This document shows, piece by piece, positions 19,887-27,133 of a stretch of 51,471 nt of DNA; within the stretch, counting starts at the first letter, position 1, and every line of letters starts with the position of its first letter. The notes under the pieces were generated by a model. That model was given only the letters and a program-made list of their open reading frames with translations. It was not told the DNA's origin and searched no databases. This stretch comes from Planctomycetia bacterium (lineage in GTDB: Bacteria; Planctomycetota; Planctomycetia; Pirellulales; PNKZ01): contig JAIOPP010000129.1 of NCBI GenBank assembly GCA_021413845.1, forward strand, positions 1-51,471, in the 5' to 3' direction. The position numbers were made by a program, and so were the translations under genes.

Positions 19887-19990
19887 GGGGAAGTGGTCAG
19901 TGGTCGGTGTTCAGTGGTCAGTTGAAGATAAGCCCCCGTCATAGACATCCGAAAACTGACCACCGACCACTGATCACCGACCACTTCCCC
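19887..19990. repeat. 104-bp stem-loop built from heptamer repeats
   Basis: Two 37-bp arms, 19887-19923 and 19954-19990, are imperfect inverted repeats made of GTGGTCR heptamers (GTGGTCA, GTGGTCG, GTGTTCA, GTGGTCA on one arm; the complement on the other), with a 30-bp loop. It begins 3 bp after the stop codon of the response regulator on the minus strand, so it could serve as a bulky 3'-end structure for that mRNA. Confidence 0.8.
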
Positions 19991-19993
19991 TCG

Positions 19994-20395
19994 CTATTTC
20001 CCTTTGCCGATGAGCTTCTCGACGCTCTCCAGCAAGCGGTCCATTGCGAACGGTTTGCGGATGTAATCGTCGACGCCGAGCATTTCCGCATAGGCTTTGT
20101 GCCGCGAGCCTTCGTTGGCCGTGATCATAATGATCTTCATCGGCACGGGCCGTGTGCGGCGGAGTTTTTCCAGCACCAAGAAGCCGCTGCGCTTCGGCAT
20201 CATCATGTCGAGGATCATCAAGTCGGGGTCTTCGCGCTCGGCCATCGCAAGCCCTTGGTTGCCGTCGCGAGCAACGAGAATCGTATAGCCTTTCGCTTCG
20301 AGCAGCATGCGGAGCGAGTCGATGATTTCGTAATCGTCGTCGACTAGGAGCACGCGCTTCGTAGCGGCGATCGGAGGACTCGGATCGGTGGTCAT
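19994..20395 (-). CDS. Stand-alone response regulator receiver protein
   Basis: 133 residues, a single CheY-like receiver domain. Acidic pocket D19-D21 (VLLVDDDYE), phospho-acceptor D63 in LMILDMMMPKRSG, conserved T92 in IIMITANEG and K114 in DYIRKPF. There is no output domain, so it acts by protein contact or as a phosphorelay intermediate. The frame is open far upstream (to 21190) only because it overlaps glgC; ATG at 20395 is chosen for its AGGA site 8 bp upstream and because the receiver domain starts soon after. No sensor kinase is adjacent. glgC lies 83 bp upstream on the same strand, so joint transcription is possible. A heptamer stem-loop follows the stop codon. Confidence 0.93.
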   Translation of the reverse strand: MTTDPSPPIAATKRVLLVDDDYEIIDSLRMLLEAKGYTILVARDGNQGLAMAEREDPDLMILDMMMPKRSGFLVLEKLRRTRPVPMKIIMITANEGSRHKAYAEMLGVDDYIRKPFAMDRLLESVEKLIGKGK

Positions 20396-20478
20396 GGCGA
20401 AGTTCCTGACTCGGGCAACAAACTGATCGGGTGAACGAAAGAGACCAACACTCGCTATTTCGGCGTTTCCAACGGCGA

Positions 20479-21768
20479 CTACATCAACCGCCAACCATCG
20501 GCCATCGTTGCTTCTTTGACGACGCAAATGATGCCGTCGCAAATGGCCGCGGTGCCGTCGTCGGCACGGTCGCGAAGTTCGCGATCGTTGACGATATGCA
20601 CGTTGCGGCCGATACGGCAATTCTTGTCGATGATGGCCCGCTCGATGATCGTCCCTTCGCCGATTCCCATCGGCGGCACACCGCGCGCATGATCGGCCGC
20701 AATCTGGTCGGGCTCTTGGAAGAAGTCGTGACCCATCACGATCGTATTGCGGATTCGGACGTTCTTGCCGATGCGGCAACGAAGCCCGATGACGCTGTTC
20801 TCGATCACAGCCCCTTCGTCGATGTGGCACCCGTCGGCGATGAGGCTTTGACGAATCGTCGCCCCTTCGATGCGCGTCGGCGCGAGCGAGCGCGAGCGGG
20901 TGAAGATCGGCGAATCGCCCGACATCAGATCGAACGAAGGACTGTTCTGTGCGAGCGCCAGATTGGCCTCGAAGAACGATTGGATCGTGCCGATGTCTTC
21001 CCAGTAGCCGTCGAAAAGGTGGACGGAGACTTTGCGCGTTCGAATCGAGGCCGGAAAGATTTCCTTGCCGAAGTCGGCGTAATTGGTTTTCGTCAGCACA
21101 TCGACGAGCACGTCGCGATTGAACACGTAGATGCCCATGCTGGCGAGCAGGTCGCGCCCTTTGCTCGGGATGCCGCGGGCGTCGATCCAAGCCGGATCGG
21201 TGCGGAATGCTTGCGCCTCTTCGTCGGTCTTCGGCTTCTCTAAGAAACCGAGAACGCGGCCGTTGTCGTCGAGCCGCATCACGCCGAAGCCCGAGGCTTG
21301 CTTCCGATCGACCGGCAGAGCGGCGATCGTCACGTCGGCCTTAAGCCGCTTATGCGTCTCGAGCATCTCGTTGTAGTTCATGTGATAAAGCTGATCGCCC
21401 GACAGAATCAGCACGTAGTCGATGCCGGGCTGCTGCAGGTATCGCAAGTGTTGCCGCACGGCGTCGGCGGTCCCTTGGTACCAGATCTCTTTTTCGTTGG
21501 TCTGCTGCGCCGCCAAGATTTCGACGAAGCCGTCGCTGAAGGCGTCGAAGTTGTACGTGCGGCGAATATGGCGGTGCAAACTGACGGAGTTGAACTGCGT
21601 GAGGACGTAGATCCGGTTCATCCCGCTGTTGATGCAGTTCGATAGCGGAATGTCGATCAGACGATACTTTCCGGCCAACGGCACGGCGGGCTTCGAGCGA
21701 AACTTCGTCAGCGGCAAGAGCCGGGTTCCGCGTCCGCCGCCGAGCACGAGAGCAATCGTCTTATTCAT
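20479..21768 (-). CDS. glgC: Glucose-1-phosphate adenylyltransferase (ADP-glucose pyrophosphorylase)
   Basis: Makes ADP-glucose from glucose-1-phosphate and ATP, the committed step of bacterial glycogen synthesis. 429 residues, normal length. N-terminal nucleotidyltransferase domain: signature ALVLGGGRGTRLLPLTK, KPAVPLAGKYRLIDIPLSN, the catalytic-site block LILSGDQLYHMNY, SGFGVMRLDDNGRV, and FLEKPK. Then YWEDIGTIQSFFEANLAL. The C-terminal left-handed beta-helix has hexapeptide repeats (IENSVIGLRCRIGKNVRI, IIDKNCRIGRNVHIVND). The overall type resembles the cyanobacterial/plant-like GlgC (the RCRIG and DKNCRIG blocks). It is likely regulated allosterically; no riboswitch or operator was seen. 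Precedes the response regulator on the same strand; no other glycogen gene is in the window. Confidence 0.97.
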   Translation of the reverse strand: MNKTIALVLGGGRGTRLLPLTKFRSKPAVPLAGKYRLIDIPLSNCINSGMNRIYVLTQFNSVSLHRHIRRTYNFDAFSDGFVEILAAQQTNEKEIWYQGTADAVRQHLRYLQQPGIDYVLILSGDQLYHMNYNEMLETHKRLKADVTIAALPVDRKQASGFGVMRLDDNGRVLGFLEKPKTDEEAQAFRTDPAWIDARGIPSKGRDLLASMGIYVFNRDVLVDVLTKTNYADFGKEIFPASIRTRKVSVHLFDGYWEDIGTIQSFFEANLALAQNSPSFDLMSGDSPIFTRSRSLAPTRIEGATIRQSLIADGCHIDEGAVIENSVIGLRCRIGKNVRIRNTIVMGHDFFQEPDQIAADHARGVPPMGIGEGTIIERAIIDKNCRIGRNVHIVNDRELRDRADDGTAAICDGIICVVKEATMADGWRLM

Positions 21769-21912
21769 AGCCGTTCCTACCGCCGAATGACCGATTTCCG
21801 AACTTCGCCGGCCGCCGAAAACCGAGACCTGCGCGAATAACTATCGTAAGGTTTCGCCTTGCGCTAAGCTAGGGCCGAGAAACGAGGCGGGAAGCTTCAC
21901 GCTCCCTGCGAA

Positions 21913-22779
21913 TTACGCTTTGAGCAGCGGAAAAAATCGTCCCGCGATCGGCGAGCCCGCGGCCACGCTCGGCACGCCCTTAAGCAGCGGCTCGTCGGAA
22001 GCGGAACGAACGCCGTCGCGAATCGCGTTGATGACGACCGCTCTGCGCGGCCGATCAGTCCGATTCTCTTGCGAGCCGTGAATGAGGAGCGGATGGTGGA
22101 ACGCACATTCTCCCTTCTTCAACTCGATGGCGACCGGCTTGAACTGCGCCATCTGCTCGTCGCAAAGCACCTTGCGAATGGCATCCATCTTGCCGGCCAA
22201 GCCGGTGATCGGCAGCAAGTTCCATGTGTGGCTTTTCGGAATGTATTGCAGGCAGCCGTTCTCCGAGGTCGCATCGTCGAGACCGATCCAACAAGTGAGA
22301 TGGGCCATCGGCACGGTGCGCGTCCAATACGAATAGTCTTGATGCCAAGCCACGACGCCGCCGTCGAGCGCCGGCTTGCAGAAGAGTTGGTCGTGCCAGA
22401 AGCGAACCGCACCGTCGAGCAATTGCGAAGCGGCCATCGTGAACCGCGGGTTCCATAAGATATCGTGAAAGCCCGGCCTAATCCGCCACGCACCGAGCGC
22501 GTGAAACAGCACCTTGCTCGGATCGGCCGACTCGTTCGTATGGTATTCGTAAAAGAGCTCGTTGCCGTCGAGCGTCGGGTCGAACAAATCGGTCAACTCC
22601 TTGCGAAGCTGCTCGACCTGCTCGTCGTCGAGCATGCGCACGCCCGCCAAGTAGCCGTTCTCATGAAACGACGCGACCTGCTCGTCGGTGAGCCGATAGC
22701 GGTCCCATTCGGCCGCGCTTTGGGGGATCGAAAACAAATCGCCGACGAGTTCATGACGAAGCGAAAGATCGGCAGCCAT
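21913..22779 (-). CDS. Phytanoyl-CoA dioxygenase (PhyH) family protein
   Basis: 288 residues from ATG 22779 ([12 protein letters not shown]); the frame extends to 22908 but those residues are not family-like. Fe(II)/2-oxoglutarate-dependent oxygenase fold. The iron-binding facial triad is HxD in WHQDYSYW plus the distal His in [11 protein letters not shown], and the 2-oxoglutarate-binding Arg follows in [12 protein letters not shown]. The N-terminal segment [17 protein letters not shown] is the typical PhyH opening. Planctomycete genomes carry many such genes, and their substrates are mostly unknown; the name reflects fold, not phytanate oxidation. It lies between glgC (144 bp) and a small HExxH membrane protein on the same strand. 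Confidence 0.93.
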   Translation of the reverse strand: MAADLSLRHELVGDLFSIPQSAAEWDRYRLTDEQVASFHENGYLAGVRMLDDEQVEQLRKELTDLFDPTLDGNELFYEYHTNESADPSKVLFHALGAWRIRPGFHDILWNPRFTMAASQLLDGAVRFWHDQLFCKPALDGGVVAWHQDYSYWTRTVPMAHLTCWIGLDDATSENGCLQYIPKSHTWNLLPITGLAGKMDAIRKVLCDEQMAQFKPVAIELKKGECAFHHPLLIHGSQENRTDRPRRAVVINAIRDGVRSASDEPLLKGVPSVAAGSPIAGRFFPLLKA

Positions 22780-22942
22780 CGGGCCAAGGCTCCAAAGCAG
22801 GGCGTGATCGATGCGAACGAGCGAAGAAACGATTCTGCCGCCGAACGCCGAACGAGGCAAGTGCCTGCAATGACACACTGGTATCGTCCGAACGACGATG
22901 TTCGGCAAGTCGTGACGTAGGAAGTCCGCGGTTCATTCTATT

Positions 22943-23341
22943 CTACGGCGCCTCGCCATAGGCTTCGCGCTCGAAGGGGTTGTCGCGATAGGGGTCGAGT
23001 CCGCGCAAGTAGGCGACGAGGCTCGCCAATAGATAAGCGGGGAGAAAGAAGGGGCCCCAGCGTTCGTATTGGCGCACGTGTACCCGTTCGTGGGCGCGGC
23101 TATAGTTGAGGCAGTAGGCGTCGCAGCCCCAGACTACGTGGCCGAGCGTCATCGCCGCTCCGGAGCCGACCCAAGGGAGCCCGCGTCGGAGTAACTTGGT
23201 GACGATCCCTCCTTCGATCTCGCAGACTCCCCTCACCCAGCGAACCGTGCCCCCTTGCAGCAACACGATCGGCGCAGGGAGCAGGCCGAGCAGAGTCGTG
23301 GGGAGGGCCCAGAGATAGAGTAGGGGTTGAATCCAGCGCAT
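22943..23341 (-). CDS. Small membrane protein with HExxH motif (possible minimal metallopeptidase)
   Basis: 132 residues from ATG 23341, which has GAGGAAACG directly upstream; the frame reaches 23410 without a better site. Two N-terminal hydrophobic stretches (WIQPLLYLWALPTTLLGLL and APIVLLQ), a glycine-rich strand region, then HERVH (H84, E85, H88) in SRAHERVHVRQYERWGP, a further helix (FFLPAYLLASLVAYL) and a C-terminal NPFEREAYGE. HExxH followed by a conserved NPFExEA is consistent with a zinc site whose third ligand is a Glu near residue 124 or 126. The family is not named here; similar short HExxH membrane proteins exist in many bacteria without known function. It stands alone between the PhyH gene and the divergent thioredoxin-fold gene. 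Confidence 0.72.
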   Translation of the reverse strand: MRWIQPLLYLWALPTTLLGLLPAPIVLLQGGTVRWVRGVCEIEGGIVTKLLRRGLPWVGSGAAMTLGHVVWGCDAYCLNYSRAHERVHVRQYERWGPFFLPAYLLASLVAYLRGLDPYRDNPFEREAYGEAP

Positions 23342-23506
23342 CGTTTCCTCGGCCGTGGGAGCGCGGATCAAACCTTGTGGTTCGCGAGCATCGACATTCC
23401 GCCTGGGCACTCACTAGGAGAAAAGCTTTCGACAAGCCCTGCGGCTTAATCTAGCATAGAGAGCGCTTGCCGCTGATCGTCTTTTATGAGCCAAGGTCGA
23501 AGTGAC

Positions 23507-24691
23507 ATGAATCGTCTGCTAATCGCGGTTTTCCTCGGCACGTCATGCTGTTCGCTCGGTCTCGCCGCCGAGGGGCCGACGTTGGTGCAGCGGATGACCC
23601 TCAGCGAGCGGGTCTCGAAGATTAATGCCGAGTTCGCCGATGCGATGAAGCAAACCGGTCGAGATGCGGCGTTGCAAACCATGATCGTCGGCAAGCGGAA
23701 CGAAGCCCTCGCGCGGCTGGCGCTCGCGGCCGAAGCCGGCAAGTCGACCGAGCACGATGAGCTGACGAAGATCTATTTTATTCTCGACCGCTTCGAAGAC
23801 TGCGTCCGTCAGGCTCGGCTCGCGATAAAATCGCGAGCCGATGATTATGCTTCGCAGCAAAAGCTCGTCCTCTCGCTCGGGCACTTGGAAAAAACAGAGG
23901 ACGCGATCGCGGAATTGAAAGCGATGATCAATCGCGACGTTGCGCCGGAAAAGCTGAATCAGTATCTCAGCAACACCTCGTTCACCGTCGCCGCCTACGT
24001 TTTACTGCTCACCAACAATCATAAGTATGCCGAGGCCGAAGGAGTGCTTTCCGCTTGGGATGCCAAGCTCGGCAAGCTCACGCTCGCAAGCGAACCGCTC
24101 AAGCCCGCCGGAGACAACGCGAAAAAAGGGCTCGCATCCTTACGCGCGCGCATGGAGTTGGCGAAGAAGCGCGACGCGCTGCTCGGCGGGCCTTACTTCC
24201 CGATCGTCGAAGCGACTTGGCTCAACGGCTCTCCTTTAACGCCGGAAGAGCTGCGCGGCAAAGTCGTGTTGCTCGACTTCTGGGCCGTCTGGTGCGGACC
24301 GTGCCTCGCCACATTTCCGCACCTGCGCGAGTGGCACGACAAATACGCCGACAAAGGGCTCGTCATCATCGGCAGCACGACGCGCTACGGCTACGATTGG
24401 AATCCGGAGACCCATCGCATCAAGCGTGTCGAGAACTTGCCGCCGGCCGAGGAAGATGTCGCCACCGCGGCTTTCGCCAAGTGGCATGAGCTGAAACATC
24501 GGATCGCCGTCATGCCCGACCGCGACCTGTCGACGAAGTACGCCGTGTCGGGCATTCCGCAGGCAGTGCTCATCGACCGGCAAGGAATCGTTCGGTTGAT
24601 CTTCGTCGGCAGCAACGAAGAGAGCGCGAAGTTGCTCGAAAAAGGAATTCGCGACGCCCTCGGGCTCAAAGACGAAGCGGCGACGCAGTAG
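23507..24691 (+). CDS. Exported thioredoxin-fold (redoxin/TlpA-like) protein with helical N-terminal domain
   Basis: 394 residues from ATG 23507 (MNRLLIAVFLGTSCCSLGLA), giving a signal peptide; an ATG at 23486 would place seven polar residues before it. Residues 30-230 are helical and TPR-like (YFILDRFEDCVRQARLAIKS, ASQQKLVLSLGHLEKTEDAI). The C-terminal ~150 residues are a thioredoxin fold with the redox motif WCGPC in LLDFWAVWCGPCLATFPH, and the cis-proline region SGIPQAVLIDRQGIV. This is the TlpA/ResA-like arrangement, so a role in thiol-disulfide exchange outside the cytoplasm, perhaps for cytochrome c maturation, is inferred. Its stop codon lies 26 bp inside the 3' end of csrA on the other strand. 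Divergent from the HExxH gene. Confidence 0.9.
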   Translation: MNRLLIAVFLGTSCCSLGLAAEGPTLVQRMTLSERVSKINAEFADAMKQTGRDAALQTMIVGKRNEALARLALAAEAGKSTEHDELTKIYFILDRFEDCVRQARLAIKSRADDYASQQKLVLSLGHLEKTEDAIAELKAMINRDVAPEKLNQYLSNTSFTVAAYVLLLTNNHKYAEAEGVLSAWDAKLGKLTLASEPLKPAGDNAKKGLASLRARMELAKKRDALLGGPYFPIVEATWLNGSPLTPEELRGKVVLLDFWAVWCGPCLATFPHLREWHDKYADKGLVIIGSTTRYGYDWNPETHRIKRVENLPPAEEDVATAAFAKWHELKHRIAVMPDRDLSTKYAVSGIPQAVLIDRQGIVRLIFVGSNEESAKLLEKGIRDALGLKDEAATQ

Positions 24692-24890
24692 CGGCCTCGC
24701 TCGTTGGGTCGGCGACCGAGAGGGGGGCCGGCGTGGAAGGCCGGTCTAGCAACTCTTCGCGCAGAATGACGACGTCCGGTGCGGCCTCGATGCCGAGCCT
24801 CACCTTGCCCGGCCCGATCTGGACGAGCGTGACGACGATGTCGTCCCCGATGCGGATACTTTCCCCGACGCGACGTGTGAGTACGAGCAT
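24666..24890 (-). CDS. csrA: Carbon storage regulator CsrA with short C-terminal tail
   Basis: RNA-binding dimer that recognises ANGGA in hairpin loops near ribosome-binding sites and represses or stabilises mRNAs. 74 residues; the first ~50 are canonical (MLVLTRRVGESIRIGDDI, GKVRLGIEAA, VILREELL with the RNA-contact arginine). Residues 51-74 form a Pro/Ala/Ser/Thr-rich tail, longer than in the 61-residue Escherichia coli protein. The ATG at 24890 has a strong GGAGG about 5 bp upstream; the frame is open to 24968. Promoter-like TTGCGA-17-TATGCT is at 24936-24964. Its 3' end overlaps the thioredoxin-fold gene by 26 bp tail-to-tail. In planctomycetes csrA is often close to flagellar genes, but none are here. 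Confidence 0.95.
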   Translation of the reverse strand: MLVLTRRVGESIRIGDDIVVTLVQIGPGKVRLGIEAAPDVVILREELLDRPSTPAPLSVADPTSEAATASPLRL

Positions 24891-24935
24891 GGCAGCCTCC
24901 GTGTTGCCTGTTCTCCGACGACCTGAACGGTCGCA

Positions 24936-24964
24936 AGCATAGCAATGCCGGCGAGCGGTCGCAA
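24936..24964 (-). promoter_or_regulatory. Probable csrA promoter
   Basis: Minus strand TTGCGA (24964-24959), 17-bp spacer, TATGCT (24941-24936), 45 bp before the csrA ATG. Four of six consensus matches at -35 and -10 with ideal spacing. Confidence 0.55.
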
Positions 24965-25049
24965 GCAAAAAGGAAGGCTGTCGCGGCTGCTTCTATAAGC
25001 TCATACCCTATCGCAACTTATCGCACCAACGCCGGCGGGTTCGCGACTC

Positions 25050-26231
25050 CTACAGCGCCGCTTGATATACCTCCGAAGCCGCCGCCACGGAAGCTCCGCG
25101 ATCGAATTTGTATCCTTGCTCAGCGAGCAATTGTTCCAGCGCCCCGAGGAACGAATAAACGCTTGCCGGCCGCGAGCCATGTCCCATGAGGCCGACGCGC
25201 CAGACCTTCCCCTTAAACGCTCCGAGCCCGCCGCCGATCTCGATGCCGAAGCGGTTCAACAGCGCTCCGCGGACCTTCATGTCGTCGATGCCCGCCGGAA
25301 TATGCACGGCGTTGAGCATCGGCAATTGATGCCCCTCGGCCGAGGCGTAGCCGATGCCGATCGCACCGAGTCCGGCCTTGAGCGCCTGGTGATTCAGCAG
25401 GTGCCGCGCGAAGGCCGCGTCTTGGCCTTCTTCCAGCACGATCCGCAGGGCTTCGTAGAGCCCATAGGTCATGTTGATCGGGCCGGTGTGATGGTAGACC
25501 CGCTCTTGGCCCCAATACTTGGCGAGCATCGAGACGTCGAGGTACCAACTTTGCACCTTCGTCTTCCGATTCATAATCACATCCAGCGCGCGTGGGCTGA
25601 ACGAAGCGGGAGACAAGCCCGGCGGGCAGCTCAAGCACTTCTGCGAGCCGCTGTAGATGGCGTCGATCTCCCACTTGTCGACTTCGACCGGCACGCCGCC
25701 GAGCGCCGTCACGGCATCCACCAGAAGCAGCGCGCCTGCATCGTGAACGAGTTTCGAGATCTCTTCGATCGGTTGCCAAGCGCCGGTCGAGGTTTCGGCC
25801 ATGACGATGCCGACGACCTTCGGCTTGGCCTTCGCGAGCGCTTCCTTGAGGTGGCTCGGCTCGAAGATCTCGCCCCACGGCCGATCGACCCGCGTCACGG
25901 CGGCCCCCGCGCGGCTCGCGACATCGACCATTCGTTCGCCGAACACGCCGTTGACGCAGACGATCATCGAATCGCCCGGCTCGATCAAGTTGACGACCGT
26001 GCTTTCCATGCCCGCCGAGCCGGTCGCCGAGATCGCCATGGTCATCGGGTTCGTCGTGCGAAAGAGCGTGCGCAACATCTGTTGCATGTCGCTCATCAGC
26101 GTCAGGTAATAGGGGTCCAAGTGCCCGACGGTGTTCGCGCCCAAGGCTCGCAGCACGCGCGGATGGATTTCGCTAGGGCCGGGACCGAGCAACAAACGAA
26201 CCGGAGGATTGAGCGGCGGAGGGAGCGACAT
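25050..26231 (-). CDS. PLP aminotransferase, alanine-glyoxylate / serine-pyruvate type (class V)
   Basis: 393 residues. Fold type I, class V aminotransferase of the AGT/SGT family, which transfers amino groups from alanine or serine to glyoxylate or pyruvate. Opening LLLGPGPSEIHPRVLRALG is typical, as are TGSAGMESTVVNLIEPGD (cofactor-phosphate loop), LLVDAVTALGGVPVEVD (Asp contacting the PLP ring nitrogen), and the PLP lysine in IYSGSQKCLSCPPGL. C-terminal KVWRVGLMGHGSRPASV is a family block. The physiological donor-acceptor pair is not shown by sequence; photorespiration-like glyoxylate detoxification or serine metabolism is likely. It follows the isochorismatase-family gene on the same strand after 59 bp containing heptamer repeats. 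Confidence 0.94.
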   Translation of the reverse strand: MSLPPPLNPPVRLLLGPGPSEIHPRVLRALGANTVGHLDPYYLTLMSDMQQMLRTLFRTTNPMTMAISATGSAGMESTVVNLIEPGDSMIVCVNGVFGERMVDVASRAGAAVTRVDRPWGEIFEPSHLKEALAKAKPKVVGIVMAETSTGAWQPIEEISKLVHDAGALLLVDAVTALGGVPVEVDKWEIDAIYSGSQKCLSCPPGLSPASFSPRALDVIMNRKTKVQSWYLDVSMLAKYWGQERVYHHTGPINMTYGLYEALRIVLEEGQDAAFARHLLNHQALKAGLGAIGIGYASAEGHQLPMLNAVHIPAGIDDMKVRGALLNRFGIEIGGGLGAFKGKVWRVGLMGHGSRPASVYSFLGALEQLLAEQGYKFDRGASVAAASEVYQAAL

Positions 26232-26266
26232 AGAAATGCTAAGTGCTAAGTGATAAATGATAAGTG
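26232..26266 (-). repeat. AT-rich heptamer tandem repeat between the isochorismatase and aminotransferase genes
   Basis: Read on the minus strand: CACTTAT, CATTTAT, CACTTAG, CACTTAG, CATTTCT, directly abutting the aminotransferase ATG. Period seven like the GTGGTCR arrays elsewhere, but with a different, AT-rich unit. It occupies the position where a ribosome-binding site would be expected. Confidence 0.8.
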
Positions 26267-26290
26267 AAGAGGAGGCGACCGGGGAAATCG

Positions 26291-26914
26291 TTAGAAGCCG
26301 ATCGGCTGCGGCGGCTTGGGGCCTTTTTCTTTGACTAGCTTGCTGATCGCTTTAAACTCCGGCGTGCCGGAGCGTTCGCACCATTCGAAGAGGGCCGCTT
26401 CCGTGGTGGTGAGCGTCGCGCCGGAGGAGTCGAGTCGGCGCAAGGCCGTCTCGCGATCGAGGTCGAAGCGCGAGCCGACGGCATCGACGGCGATGAACAC
26501 GCGGAAGCCGTGCGTCATCAGATCGAAAGCCGTTTGCTGCACGCAGACATGCGCTTCGATGCCGACGAGCAAAACCTTGTGAATGCCCCGCTCGATCCAC
26601 TCTCGAAACAGCGCGCCGCACTCGCCGCAACTGAATGCCGTCTTGCTCGGGATCGACGAAAACTTCTCGGCCAGCTCCGGAACGGTCGGGCCGAGCCCTT
26701 GCGGATATTGCTCGGTTGCGGCCTTGGCGACTTGCAAGATGTCGGCCCCATCGATCAGGCGACGGATGTTCCAAATGATGCGGGCATGATCCGGCACCAG
26801 CGTGATGAGCTTCCCCTGCACGTCGACCACGAGCAAGCCGGTATCGTCGGCCGACATCAGTTCGGGGCTGCGTGATAAGGGGCGATTTTGCGATGCTTCG
26901 GAGGGGGCGTTCAT
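26291..26914 (-). CDS. Isochorismatase-family cysteine hydrolase
   Basis: 207 residues. Alpha/beta hydrolase-like isochorismatase superfamily with the D-K-C triad: Asp in GLLVVDVQGKL, Lys in IPSKTAFSC and Cys in GIEAHVCVQQTAFDL. The C-terminal extension (GTPEFKAISKLVKEK) is common in the YcaC-like subgroup; those enzymes act on amides or unknown compounds, and true isochorismatase activity is not implied. The ATG at 26914 lacks a good Shine-Dalgarno; an internal ATG at 26857 (MSADDTGLL) would start right at the conserved domain, so the first 19 residues are uncertain. Probably cotranscribed with the aminotransferase downstream. Upstream is a repeat element. Confidence 0.92.
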   Translation of the reverse strand: MNAPSEASQNRPLSRSPELMSADDTGLLVVDVQGKLITLVPDHARIIWNIRRLIDGADILQVAKAATEQYPQGLGPTVPELAEKFSSIPSKTAFSCGECGALFREWIERGIHKVLLVGIEAHVCVQQTAFDLMTHGFRVFIAVDAVGSRFDLDRETALRRLDSSGATLTTTEAALFEWCERSGTPEFKAISKLVKEKGPKPPQPIGF

Positions 26915-26954
26915 GGAGGGTTAGCATAACGAATCCGAAGACGGCAAACCAGCA

Positions 26955-27133
26955 GCCAAAGTAGTAGGCACGTTCCACGTGCCGTAACCACTTGCGCATT
27001 CGGAGCGAGAAGTACGATTGCAAAACGTTCGATGCTCCTTCAATAGCCCCTGATGCATATCTGAGGCGCGACCGCGTTGATCGTTCGCAGCCGTTCGTGG
27101 CGGACGGCACGTGGAACGTGCCTGCTATTTTGG
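26955..27133. repeat. Inverted-repeat-bounded intergenic element, copy 1
   Basis: Left end 26955-26991 and right end 27096-27133 are inverted repeats of about 37 bp (nearly identical apart from a few bases). Each end contains the 17-bp hairpin GGCACGTTCCACGTGCC (26967-26983 and, inverted, 27106-27122). The interior ~100 bp holds a copy of a second palindromic repeat. A second copy is at 48846-49014. Size and structure resemble a MITE or a paired REP element; there is no transposase. Confidence 0.82.
27039..27071. repeat. GATGCATATC palindrome family, copy A (degenerate)
   Basis: TTCAATAGCC then CCTGATGCATATCTGAGG and GCGCGA. Shares TTCAATAGCC, GATGCATATC and the trailing CGCGA with the copy at 29248-29282. 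Its stem has lost perfect pairing. Nested within the larger inverted-repeat element. Confidence 0.65.

Larger units (their letters stand above)
19334..19993. other. 660-bp gene-free stretch upstream of prkA and downstream of the response regulator
   Basis: No convincing coding frame. Contents: the palindromic Shine-Dalgarno of prkA (19339-19352, TCCTCCTTGGAGGA on the plus strand); a short hairpin CGGGC-TTCAT-GCCCG near 19626-19640 followed by GGCACCTGTCCCTG, which resembles REP-like debris; and the 104-bp heptamer stem-loop at 19887-19990. A promoter for prkA must lie here but no clear -35/-10 pair was found. Confidence 0.6.

Noticed and set aside
23100-23435. 111-codon minus-strand frame overlapping the HExxH gene
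   Set aside because: Other frame of a better supported gene with a good ribosome-binding site and conserved motif; translation is Arg/Ser-rich.
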